NCBI GenBank assembly: GCA_030625695.1 | Contig: DAOUQK010000085.1 | Span: 1-11,410 of the forward strand | Source of the DNA: Paracoccaceae bacterium | GTDB taxonomy: Bacteria; Pseudomonadota; Alphaproteobacteria; Rhodobacterales; Rhodobacteraceae | Length of the DNA stretch: 11,410 nucleotides | Direction: 5' to 3' | Shown: positions 1-7,016 of the stretch, piece by piece | How positions within the stretch are numbered: position 1 is the stretch's first letter | Layout: every line of letters begins with the position of its first letter | Position numbers and translations under genes: made by a program | Notes under the pieces: model-generated | The model's input: the letters and a program-made list of their open reading frames with translations, nothing else | Told to the model about the DNA's origin: nothing | The model's database searches: none

Positions 1-141
1 CAGGAACGCCAGCGGGGCCCAGATGCCAGCCTCTCCGGCCACAGCCCCAACCAGCACATAGATACCGGCCCCCACCATGACGCCGACGCCATAAGCGGTT
101 AGCAACCATGGGCCAATGCGGCGTTTGAGGGTGTCGTTCAT
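1..141 (-). CDS. APC-family amino-acid permease, N-terminal part only
   Basis: The reverse complement from 141 to the window edge reads 47 residues without a stop, starting MNDTLKRRIGPWLLTAYGVG. It continues through GVMVGAGIYVLVGAVAGEAG. A short basic N-terminus followed by a glycine-rich first membrane helix with a GAGIY motif is the hallmark of the APC (amino acid-polyamine-organocation) superfamily, where this broken helix contacts the substrate. Such proteins are inner-membrane transporters, usually of about 12 helices; the rest lies outside the window, so substrate and integrity cannot be judged. The ATG at 139-141 overlaps the TGA of the upstream 523-codon gene (ATGA), implying translational coupling with it. 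Family assignment is from motif recognition; the coupling is seen directly. Confidence 0.75.
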   Translation of the reverse strand, partial: MNDTLKRRIGPWLLTAYGVGVMVGAGIYVLVGAVAGEAGIWAPLAFL

Positions 142-1709
142 TGGTTCATTCCCCAAAAACTGCCAGACGCGATCTGCGTATAGGTTTCCGTCACCCAGCT
201 CGCGCCTTCACCCCACATCTCTTGCGCAGCATCCACTCCCTTGTCGATCCTCACCAGCTTGTCGGCACCATCCGCAACCTTCTCCAGCGCCGATTTCGCC
301 TGTTTCGGCGAGGATTCCGTGACGCCCGCCGCGCGCATGGCCTTGGCCCCGCGTGGTATGACGGCCTTCAGGAAATACCAGGCGTTCTTCTGCTCGGCCT
401 CGATACTGTCGGGGTTCAGGATGGTCTGAAGCGCCAACGCCGAGGCCGCTTTCAGCACGCCGTCGCTATCGCTGAGCATCCCGGCACAAAGCCTAACCGC
501 AACCATCCGTTGTTCATCGCTATAGCGCGCCACGCGGACCGCCAGCCGGTTACGCTCGGTCTCCAGTACTTCGGGGGCTGCGATGCAAATGTCATCGCGA
601 TGGGTCTCCAGCGCGTCGGTCAGACGCGCGGCGGGGCCGTCGGGTGGAAATCCTTCGCGTTCGGCGGTGCGTTGCATTTCGCGCTGACCCTGTGCCAGCT
701 TGTCAAAAAGCGTCAGCGGATCGGTCTTGTAACGCCCCAGATCGCGGCGCAGATCGCTGATTGGCTCGGCAAAGGCCGCGTTGATCGCCTGACCCAGATT
801 GTTGGGGCTTTTATCGCGACGACAACGCGCGGTGAAATCCCGCAGCGACTGGCGGATGGCGTCAATGATGTGGTCAAGATCGGGTGTTTCGACGGCAACG
901 GCGATCAGGTGCCTACCCGACACCTGAACCCGCTGAGCATAGGGGTTGCGGGCGATCAGATTGTCGATGTTGTGGCGAGCGGCAATTTCGGCGATCATCG
1001 CGTTCGCATGCGCCGGGCCTTTGGCCCAATCGTCATCGGGGATAAGCGCGATTTCAGCAAGCATGTTCAGGTCTTGCGGCCGACCCTCAAGCAGGGCGTT
1101 GTACCAGTCGATCCAGAAACGCCAATCCGCCTTATGGTCCTGTGACAGGAGGGTTTGGGCGGTTTCCCACATTTCGGCGGCATCGCCGGGCAGGGAGGCA
1201 GGCCAAAGCGGCGGCGGCGCGGCGAGCCGATCGCCGTCTTCGAGAAATGCAACGTCGGCAGCGAGGGCGGCGTTGGCGTCAGTGTCAGCGAAAACGAGGG
1301 CGGCGTTGGCGGCGGTGGCAGCCGCGAGGGCGTTGGCGGCGGTGGCAGCGGCGAGGGCATCGGCAGCGGCGGCGGCGAAGGTGGCAGGGAGGATGGCGAA
1401 GGGGGTATTGGAGAGGGCGGCGTCGGCAAGGGCGGCGTTGGCGACGGTGACGGCGGTGTTGGCGACGGTGACGGCGGCGTTGGCGACGGACCTGATCTCG
1501 GCGGTTGGCGACAATGCCGCAACTCCCGAGACCAACAGGCAACGGCACGTTTGCAGCTCTGACAAATCAATTTTGTCGTCGTCCCCATGATATCGCAGCA
1601 GCAACGGCAGCACCCGCGCCGCCACGCGGCTGGCGATCCACGCCGCATCCTGCGCGCGGGTTGCTTCCGGGCGCGCTCTCAGCCAGGTCTCCAACTCCTC
1701 CGGTGTCAC
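138..1709 (-). CDS. uncharacterised 523-aa protein with alanine-rich repeats and a WxxWxDWY motif
   Basis: I do not recognise a named function. The start is GTG at 1709, one base after the murC stop, with GGAGGGGG at 1719-1726 as ribosome binding site. The stop overlaps the permease ATG (ATGA). Residues 1-60 look helical. Residues 75-95 hold a 7-residue repeat (VANAAVT, VANTAVT, VANAALA) and residues 118-135 an exact 9-residue repeat (ALAAATAAN twice), both mirrored by DNA tandem repeats. Residues 196-203 read WRFWIDWY, followed by ALLEGR, IALIPDDDW and KGPAHANAMI. From memory this W..W.DWY plus W.KGPA arrangement recurs in uncharacterised alphaproteobacterial proteins. Residues 280-523 are charged and helical. 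There is no signal peptide or clear membrane segment, so it is probably cytoplasmic. The dense coupling suggests co-expression with murC and the permease. The long opposite-strand frames here are GC-rich shadows. Confidence 0.8.
   Translation of the reverse strand: MTPEELETWLRARPEATRAQDAAWIASRVAARVLPLLLRYHGDDDKIDLSELQTCRCLLVSGVAALSPTAEIRSVANAAVTVANTAVTVANAALADAALSNTPFAILPATFAAAAADALAAATAANALAAATAANAALVFADTDANAALAADVAFLEDGDRLAAPPPLWPASLPGDAAEMWETAQTLLSQDHKADWRFWIDWYNALLEGRPQDLNMLAEIALIPDDDWAKGPAHANAMIAEIAARHNIDNLIARNPYAQRVQVSGRHLIAVAVETPDLDHIIDAIRQSLRDFTARCRRDKSPNNLGQAINAAFAEPISDLRRDLGRYKTDPLTLFDKLAQGQREMQRTAEREGFPPDGPAARLTDALETHRDDICIAAPEVLETERNRLAVRVARYSDEQRMVAVRLCAGMLSDSDGVLKAASALALQTILNPDSIEAEQKNAWYFLKAVIPRGAKAMRAAGVTESSPKQAKSALEKVADGADKLVRIDKGVDAAQEMWGEGASWVTETYTQIASGSFWGMNQ
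1305..1358. repeat. 27-bp tandem repeat inside the 523-aa gene (2 copies)
   Basis: Two adjacent 27-base units, 1305-1331 and 1332-1358, begin GTTGGCGGCGGTGGCAGC and end GCGAGGGC, with one base difference (C/G in the middle). They encode the 9-residue repeat ALAAATAAN on the minus strand. The flanks contain further degenerate GCG/GGC-rich copies, so the whole 1260-1490 stretch is low-complexity. Confidence 0.85.
1437..1489. repeat. 21-bp tandem repeat inside the 523-aa gene (about 2.5 copies)
   Basis: The unit GTTGGCGACGGTGACGGCG plus two bases occupies 1437-1457 and 1458-1478, followed by an 11-base partial copy to 1489. Copies one and two differ only at the last base. On the coding (minus) strand the unit encodes the 7-residue repeat around AVTVANA/T. 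The length is a multiple of three, so copy changes keep the frame. Confidence 0.85.
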
Positions 1710-1710
1710 C

Positions 1711-3120
1711 TCACCCGGCCCCCTCCGCTTTCAACCGCTCTGGCAGGGTATTGGCCCAGGTGCTGATGGTGCCAGCCCCAAGGCAGACCACCATATCGCC
1801 GGGTTTGCCCTGTTCCTGAACCAGCCGCACCAGATCGTCTTCATCACGGATCGCGCGGGCGTGACGGTGGCCGTGGGCGATCAGCCCTGCCACCAGATCG
1901 TCGCGTGACGCCCCTTCAATGGGGTCTTCGCCGGCCGCAAAGACCTCGGCAATGGCAACCACGTCGGCCTCGTTGAAACAAGCGCAGAAGTCATCGAACA
2001 GCGATGCAAGACGGGTATAACGGTGCGGCTGATGCACGGCGATAACCCGGCCTTCGCAAGCTTGGCGGGCGGCTTTCAAGACGGCAGCAATCTCGACCGG
2101 GTGATGGCCGTAATCGTCGATGATGGTCACGCCATTGACTTCGCCCACACGGGTAAAGCGCCGGTTGACGCCGCCGAACGCTGCCAAAGCCGCACGGATT
2201 TCTTCGCCTTTCATCCCAAGATGGCGGGCAACGGCGACCGCGCTCAACGCGTTCGAAACGTTATGATCGCCGGGCATCGGCAGGGTACACCCAAGGATTT
2301 CGGCACCTTCGCCTTGCAGCAATATATCAAAATGCGCGACGCCCTTTTTATACGTCAGATTAACCCCACGCACATCGGCCTGTGCATTAAAGCCATAGGT
2401 AGTGACGCGCCGGTCAGCGATCCGGCCCACCAGTGCCTGCACCTCTGGGTGATCGGTGCAGCAAACTGCCAGACCATAAAACGGAATGTTCGACACAAAA
2501 TCATGAAACCCTTCGCGCAAGGCATCAAAGTCGCCCCAGTGTTCCATATGTTCCGGGTCAATATTGGTGATGATGGCGATGGTGGCAGGCAGGCGATTAA
2601 ACGTCCCGTCGCTCTCGTCCGCCTCGACCACCATCCATTCGCCCTGCCCCATCCTTGCGTTCGACCCATAGGCATGAATGATGCCACCATTAACCACGGT
2701 GGGGTCAAACCCGCCAGCCGTCATCAGTTCGGCCATCATCGTCGTGGTCGTGGTCTTGCCATGAGTCCCGGCCACGGCGATGTTGGATTTAAGGCGCATC
2801 AGTTCGGCCAGCATCTCGGCCCTTCGCACCACCGGCAGACCGCGCAGGCGGGCTTCGTCCAGTTCCGGGTTGCCGGGTTTGATCGCGGATGAGATGACCA
2901 CAACTTCGGCGCCTTCAAGGTTCTCAGCACGCTGGCCAACAAAAACAGACGCCCCCAGACCGGCCAGCCGGTCGGTGATCTTGGACGTCTTCAGGTCCGA
3001 CCCCTGCACCACATACCCCTGATTAAGCAGCACTTCGGCAATGCCCGACATGCCGATACCGCCGATACCGACAAAATGGATCGGGCCGATGTCACCGGGC
3101 AGTTTGGTGGCTGTTTTCAT
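1711..3120 (-). CDS. murC: UDP-N-acetylmuramate--L-alanine ligase
   Basis: MurC is the cytoplasmic ATP-dependent ligase that adds L-alanine to UDP-MurNAc, the first peptide step of peptidoglycan precursor synthesis. The 469-residue protein has the usual length and all three Mur ligase regions. The N-terminal UDP-binding loop is GIGGIGMSG (18-26) and the P-loop is GTHGKTTTT (118-126). Central-domain motifs are EADESDG (166-172) and TNIDPEHMEHW (185-195). C-terminal-domain motifs are DYGHHPVEI (336-344), HQPHRYTR (363-370) and CLGAGTIS (446-453). The ATG at 3118-3120 overlaps the murG TGA (ATGA), which fixes the start and implies translational coupling. No key residue appears to be missing. murB, usually close downstream of murC, is not the next gene here. 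Confidence 0.97.
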   Translation of the reverse strand: MKTATKLPGDIGPIHFVGIGGIGMSGIAEVLLNQGYVVQGSDLKTSKITDRLAGLGASVFVGQRAENLEGAEVVVISSAIKPGNPELDEARLRGLPVVRRAEMLAELMRLKSNIAVAGTHGKTTTTTMMAELMTAGGFDPTVVNGGIIHAYGSNARMGQGEWMVVEADESDGTFNRLPATIAIITNIDPEHMEHWGDFDALREGFHDFVSNIPFYGLAVCCTDHPEVQALVGRIADRRVTTYGFNAQADVRGVNLTYKKGVAHFDILLQGEGAEILGCTLPMPGDHNVSNALSAVAVARHLGMKGEEIRAALAAFGGVNRRFTRVGEVNGVTIIDDYGHHPVEIAAVLKAARQACEGRVIAVHQPHRYTRLASLFDDFCACFNEADVVAIAEVFAAGEDPIEGASRDDLVAGLIAHGHRHARAIRDEDDLVRLVQEQGKPGDMVVCLGAGTISTWANTLPERLKAEGAG

Positions 3121-4214
3121 GGTGTTTCCTTATGTGCAAGTGCGCGAACCAGCGCCATCAGGCGCATCGTCGCGTCCGGGCGGCCAATGGACAGGGCGGC
3201 ACCGGCCATTGTTACGGCGGCGTCCGGCGTGGTTAGGATTGTGGTAATCTGGGTGGCAAGGTTGGCGGCGTCAAACACAGATTCCGGCATCAGAATGGCG
3301 GCACCCGCCTCGACCAACCCGCGTGCGTTGGCGGTCTGATGATCTCCGGCAGCAGCCGCATAAGGCACCAGGATCGACGGTCGGCCAATAACGGTCAAGT
3401 CGGCAATCGACGACGCCCCGGCCCGGCTGATCACCAGCTGCGCCTGCGACATGCGACGTGGAACATCGTGAAAGAACGGCTGAACATCGGCCTTGATCCC
3501 GGCCTTGGCGTACCGGGCCGTGACCCTCTCGCCATCTTCGGCGCGGGCCTGATGCGAAACGCTCAGGCGCGCGCGAATGGTTTCGGGCAAACTGGCAATC
3601 GCCTCGGGCACCACATCGGACAGGATACGCGCACCTTGCGAGCCGCCCATCACCAGAATGGACATCGCCTGGTCGCCGGGTGGCACATAGGGTGCTGCCG
3701 CCATTTCCAACACCGCACCACGCACCGGATTGCCAACATGCACGCCTTTTGCGCCGTCAGGCAGATCGGTCGGCCAGACGCCACAGGCAACCTGCGCCAC
3801 GCGGGTGGCAAACAGACGGTTCACCCGGCCCAGCACGCCGTTTTGTTCATGGATCATCCGCGGCAGACCCAGCAGGGTCGCCGCCCCCAACGCCGGAATG
3901 GAAGGATAGCCACCAAAGCCAACCACCACATCCGGGCGATCCCGGCGCATCTGACGTGCCGCACTCAGCACCCCCAGCGCGATACGGGGCGCGACCAAGG
4001 CTTTGGCCAGCAACCCGCCCCGCGCAAATGTGGCGCTGGACACTTGGGTAATCTCGGTCGAATGCGGAAATCCGCCGGTATACCGCGCCCCGCGCGCATC
4101 GGTAGACAGGCGCACGCGCCAGCCCTTTTTCAGCATCGCTTCGGCCAGCGCCTGCGCCGGGAACATATGCCCGCCAGTCCCGCCCGCCGCGATGAGAAGA
4201 AGTGGCAGGCTCAT
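3117..4214 (-). CDS. murG: UDP-GlcNAc:lipid I (undecaprenyl-PP-MurNAc-pentapeptide) N-acetylglucosaminyltransferase
   Basis: MurG is the peripheral inner-membrane glycosyltransferase (GT28, GT-B fold) that transfers GlcNAc to lipid I, making lipid II. The 365-residue protein shows GGTGGH (11-16) in the first glycine-rich loop, GGYPS (101-105), HEQN (122-125) and GNPVR (161-165). The second glycine-rich loop GGSQGA is at 190-195, SRAGASSIADL at 263-273 and the UDP-GlcNAc-binding stretch PYAAAAGDHQTANA at 284-297. The start is ATG at 4212-4214, without a strong Shine-Dalgarno sequence. A 52-base inverted repeat ends 22 bases upstream of it and separates murG from ftsW. The stop overlaps the murC start by ATGA, so MurG and MurC translation are probably coupled. 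Confidence 0.97.
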   Translation of the reverse strand: MSLPLLLIAAGGTGGHMFPAQALAEAMLKKGWRVRLSTDARGARYTGGFPHSTEITQVSSATFARGGLLAKALVAPRIALGVLSAARQMRRDRPDVVVGFGGYPSIPALGAATLLGLPRMIHEQNGVLGRVNRLFATRVAQVACGVWPTDLPDGAKGVHVGNPVRGAVLEMAAAPYVPPGDQAMSILVMGGSQGARILSDVVPEAIASLPETIRARLSVSHQARAEDGERVTARYAKAGIKADVQPFFHDVPRRMSQAQLVISRAGASSIADLTVIGRPSILVPYAAAAGDHQTANARGLVEAGAAILMPESVFDAANLATQITTILTTPDAAVTMAGAALSIGRPDATMRLMALVRALAHKETP

Positions 4215-4236
4215 CCGTGGCGCTCGCTAAAAGGAA

Positions 4237-4288
4237 CGTGGGTTTTCACCCACCCTACAGACATTCGTAGGGTGGGTGAAAACCCACG
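4237..4288. repeat. perfect inverted repeat between ftsW and murG; two GTAGGGTG hairpin units, possible terminator or attenuator
   Basis: Arms 4237-4258 and 4267-4288 are perfect 22-base reverse complements with an 8-base loop. Each arm is itself a small hairpin (GTGGGT-GAAA-ACCCAC) preceded by GTAGG, so the element looks like two GTAGGGTG-type units in opposite orientation. In the minus-strand transcript it lies in the ftsW-murG spacer and is followed by TTCCTTTT, so it might act as a terminator, attenuator or mRNA stabiliser. Only the structure is seen; the function is inferred. Confidence 0.8.
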
Positions 4289-4308
4289 CTGACTGCCAGT
4301 TACAAACA

Positions 4309-5472
4309 TCACCGCCGCCCGCGCAGCAAATCGCCAATCTCGCCTTGTGGTCGGGTCCTTGTGAATGCCAGCAACATACCAATCGCAATACCCCCGGCAA
4401 TCAACGACGACCCGCCATAAGACACAAACGGCAAAGTCATGCCTTTGGCCGGCAACAACCGCACCGCCACCCCCATGTTGATCATCGCCTGCACCCCGAA
4501 CATTGCCACCAACCCAATCCCGGCCAACCGAACGAACGGATCACGCTCGCGCATCAGCCGATACAATGACCGCACCACGATGCCCGCGTATAAAACGATG
4601 ATGATCAGCACCAGAATCAGCCCGTATTCCTCGGCCGCCACCGCGACAATGAAATCCGTATGCGCATCCGGCAACGACCATTTCACCTGACCTTCGCCAA
4701 CACCAACCCCAAACAACCCGCCTTCGCGGATCGCATTGGTGGCATAACCAAGCTGCGTGGTCGGATCCAGCTCAGCACTCAGGAACCCGTCAATCCGGCG
4801 GGCAAAATGCTCGGAATTCGAATAGGCCAGCGTGCCACCAAACACCACCACCCCGGCCATCACCACCAACAAAAGCATCGGCGCCCCGGCAATGAAATAC
4901 ATCACACCCCAACCAAACAACACCAGTGCCGCCTGACCAAAATCCGGTTGCATCACCAACAGGCCAACAATCACTGCACACAGAACAAACGACCACAATG
5001 TCCCAGGTGGCCCGTTAATTTGCTGGCTTGCCGCCAGCATCCAGGCAGCCACCACCACAAAACCCGGCTTAAGGAATTCCGAAGGCTGAACGCTGGCAAA
5101 CCCCAGCGAATACCACCGCATCGCCCCCTTGCCAAAATCCGTACCCAGAAACGGCAGCAACGCCAGCGCCACAAACGCCGCCACAAACCCCAAGACCGCC
5201 AACCGGCGCACCAAGGTCGGCGACATCATCGAGGTCAGCAACATGGCCACCAATGCCGCCCCGCCAAACACCGCCTGACGTTCCACATAGTGAAACGCCG
5301 AAAATCCATTGCGCGCGGCCAGTGGCGGCGACGCCGCCAGCCCCAGCAACAAGCCAACCGCAAACAGCGCCAGCACAAAGGCCATCGACCATTTGTCCAA
5401 CGTCCGCCACCATTTGGGTAAAATAGGATCGCCACCCCTGTCGGGAATCGCTCCATGCACCATCTCAGTCAT
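4309..5472 (-). CDS. ftsW: septal peptidoglycan glycosyltransferase (SEDS family)
   Basis: FtsW is the polytopic inner-membrane SEDS polymerase that joins lipid II into glycan strands at the division site together with a class B PBP (FtsI). I choose the ATG at 5470-5472, giving 387 residues beginning MTEMVHGAIPD, because the longer frame to 5529 would need a TTG codon and adds 19 non-conserved-looking residues. Family signatures are QPSEFLKP (129-136) and QPDFGQA (175-181), then LPDAHTDFIVAV around D273, which matches the catalytic Asp region of SEDS proteins. PFVSYGGSS is at 348-356. About ten hydrophobic segments run along the protein. No strong ribosome binding site is visible. The gene diverges from the flavoprotein gene on the plus strand, so its promoter probably lies in 5473-5604. 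Confidence 0.95.
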   Translation of the reverse strand: MTEMVHGAIPDRGGDPILPKWWRTLDKWSMAFVLALFAVGLLLGLAASPPLAARNGFSAFHYVERQAVFGGAALVAMLLTSMMSPTLVRRLAVLGFVAAFVALALLPFLGTDFGKGAMRWYSLGFASVQPSEFLKPGFVVVAAWMLAASQQINGPPGTLWSFVLCAVIVGLLVMQPDFGQAALVLFGWGVMYFIAGAPMLLLVVMAGVVVFGGTLAYSNSEHFARRIDGFLSAELDPTTQLGYATNAIREGGLFGVGVGEGQVKWSLPDAHTDFIVAVAAEEYGLILVLIIIVLYAGIVVRSLYRLMRERDPFVRLAGIGLVAMFGVQAMINMGVAVRLLPAKGMTLPFVSYGGSSLIAGGIAIGMLLAFTRTRPQGEIGDLLRGRR

Positions 5473-5503
5473 GGGATATACCGCCGTTATCTGCCTCAAT
5501 TCG

Positions 5504-5517
5504 CCCCGTTTTCGGGG
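5504..5517. other. small hairpin in the ftsW/flavoprotein divergent region
   Basis: CCCCG-TTTT-CGGGG forms a perfect 5-bp stem with a 4-base loop. It sits 32 bases upstream of the chosen ftsW ATG, in the 132-base divergent spacer (5473-5604). No confident -35/-10 pair could be assigned on either strand. Confidence 0.35.
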
Positions 5518-5604
5518 TCTATTCGCCAACCATACCGTGAAAATCCCGTTCAGACCAGCCTCTTCCTCTTGCCTTTACCACTAAACCGCGCCACCTCACT
5601 TTTG

Positions 5605-6789
5605 ATGACCTATGACACAATCATAATCGGTGCCGGAGCCGCCGGCATGATGTGCGCCGCCCACACGCGCGGACGCACATTGCTGATCGACCACGCAAAA
5701 GCCCCGGGCGAGAAAATCCGCATCTCAGGCGGCGGGCGCTGCAACTTTACCAACCTCGCAACGGGTGCCGAAAACTTCCTGTCACAAAACCCGCATTTCG
5801 CCAAATCCGCCCTGGCGCGCTATACCCCGTTCGATTTCCTGGACCTGATTGCGCGCTACAACATCGCCTGGCACGAAAAGGCCCGCGGTCAGTTGTTCTG
5901 CGACGGCAAAGCCACCCAGATTGTCGACATGCTGCGCTCGGAAATGGCAGCTACAGGCGCTGACCTCTGGCTGCAAAGCACCGTGTCAAACCTGCGCGCC
6001 ACGCCCGAAGGCTTCTCACTCACGGCCAGTCGAAACGACCAGCCCCACCACCTCATCGCCCGCAACCTGGTCGTGGCCACCGGCGGCAAATCCATCCCCA
6101 AGATGGGGGCCACCGGGCTGGCCTATGACATCGCCCGCCAGTTCGACGTCTCCGTCACCGAAACCCGCGCCGCCCTCGTCCCCTTCACCTTCACCGACCA
6201 GCGTTTCAAGGCCCTGTCCGGCATTTCCCTGCCCGTCCGCGCCAGCACCAATGCCATCAGCTTTGACGAAGACCTGCTGTTCACCCACCGCGGCCTGTCC
6301 GGCCCGGCCATCCTGCAGCTCTCCTCATACTGGACCGAAGGCAAGGCCATAGCCCTCAACCTGATCCCCCACATGCCCCTGTTTGACAGCTTGCGCACCC
6401 AGCGCCAAACTCAGGGCCGCCGCCAATTGTCAACCGAACTCAGCGCCCACTTCCCTCAGCGATTGGTGGACTACCTGAGCGCACCACTAAACCTGACCCG
6501 CCGCCTCGCCGACCTGTCGGACGACAAGCTGCAATCGCTGTGCGAAAACCTCTCCAACTGGCAAATGACCCCCACCGGCACCGAAGGTTACCGCACGGCC
6601 GAAGTCACCCTCGGCGGCATCGACACCAATGCCCTGAACTCAGCTACTATGGCATGCAAAGCCCACCCAAACCTGTATTTCATCGGCGAAGCGGTCGATG
6701 TCACCGGCTGGCTCGGCGGCTACAACTTCCAATGGGCCTGGGCGTCCGGACATGCGGCGGGCACGGCTATCTCCAACGGCCCGCAATAA
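5605..6789 (+). CDS. NAD(P)/FAD-dependent oxidoreductase, BaiN/HI0933 (YhiN) family
   Basis: This is a flavoprotein of unknown substrate; family members include BaiN of bile-acid metabolism and E. coli YhiN. The frame is open from 5455, but I place the start at ATG 5605-5607. There the protein begins MTYDTIIIGAGAAGM, a textbook N-terminal FAD-binding strand and GxGxxG loop (9-14), and the length becomes the typical 394 residues. The upstream 50 codons overlap ftsW on the other strand. Further signatures are SGGGRCNFTN (41-50), VVATGGKSIPKMG (156-168), FTHRGLSGPAIL (226-237) and AEVTLGGI (332-339). The C-terminal FAD motif FIGEAVDVTGWLGGYNFQWAWASG-like block spans 359-382. No clear ribosome binding site is seen. 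It is the only plus-strand gene here, divergent from ftsW and convergent with the cyclase; no link to cell-wall synthesis is evident. Confidence 0.93.
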   Translation: MTYDTIIIGAGAAGMMCAAHTRGRTLLIDHAKAPGEKIRISGGGRCNFTNLATGAENFLSQNPHFAKSALARYTPFDFLDLIARYNIAWHEKARGQLFCDGKATQIVDMLRSEMAATGADLWLQSTVSNLRATPEGFSLTASRNDQPHHLIARNLVVATGGKSIPKMGATGLAYDIARQFDVSVTETRAALVPFTFTDQRFKALSGISLPVRASTNAISFDEDLLFTHRGLSGPAILQLSSYWTEGKAIALNLIPHMPLFDSLRTQRQTQGRRQLSTELSAHFPQRLVDYLSAPLNLTRRLADLSDDKLQSLCENLSNWQMTPTGTEGYRTAEVTLGGIDTNALNSATMACKAHPNLYFIGEAVDVTGWLGGYNFQWAWASGHAAGTAISNGPQ

Positions 6790-6826
6790 CCCGTCACATC
6801 CACCCCATATCTCTTAAGCATCCAGC

Positions 6827-6844
6827 ATAGGCCGTCAGGCCTAT
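6827..6844 (+). terminator. hairpin after the flavoprotein gene, weak terminator candidate
   Basis: ATAGGCC-GTCA-GGCCTAT is a perfect 7-bp stem with a 4-base loop, 37 bases past the flavoprotein stop codon. It is followed by TCCGTT rather than a real T run, so intrinsic termination would be weak. Confidence 0.35.
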
Positions 6845-6851
6845 TCCGTTG

Positions 6852-7016
6852 GATTACAGCGTTTCGCGTTCAATTTCTTCAAAGTTGGAGACATGATTAC
6901 AGTGTTTCGCGTTCAATTTGGTTCACAGCATCACTTTGACCGCCAAGGCAGAGTTTGCAAAGCACAACGCGTTTGCTGATCAAAGTGATTCAATATGAAC
7001 GCGAAACGCTTTAATC
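6852..7016. repeat. GTTTCGCGTTCA repeat element: two direct copies and one inverted copy
   Basis: A 25-base direct repeat occurs at 6852-6876 and 6895-6919 (one C/T difference), with core GTTTCGCGTTCAATTT and leading GATTACAG. An inverted copy at 6996-7016 matches its first 21 bases with one difference. Inside lies a second inverted pair, ATCACTTTGA (6930-6939) and TCAAAGTGAT (6980-6989), so 6895-7016 can fold into a long imperfect hairpin. It fills the space between two convergent genes and supplies the last Asp codon and stop of the cyclase gene. It resembles a small non-autonomous repeat, or a bidirectional terminator; no target-site duplication was identified. Confidence 0.75.

Noticed and set aside
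141..1145. Long plus-strand open frame (334 codons) opposite the 523-aa gene, and several Gly/Arg-rich frames at 1067-1590
   Set aside because: They are shadows of GC-rich, repeat-containing coding sequence: low-complexity products, no ribosome binding sites, no family motifs.
3339..4292. 317-codon plus-strand open frame opposite murG
   Set aside because: Antisense to a full, motif-complete murG; the product is His/Arg/Gln-rich as expected from reading GC-biased codons backwards.
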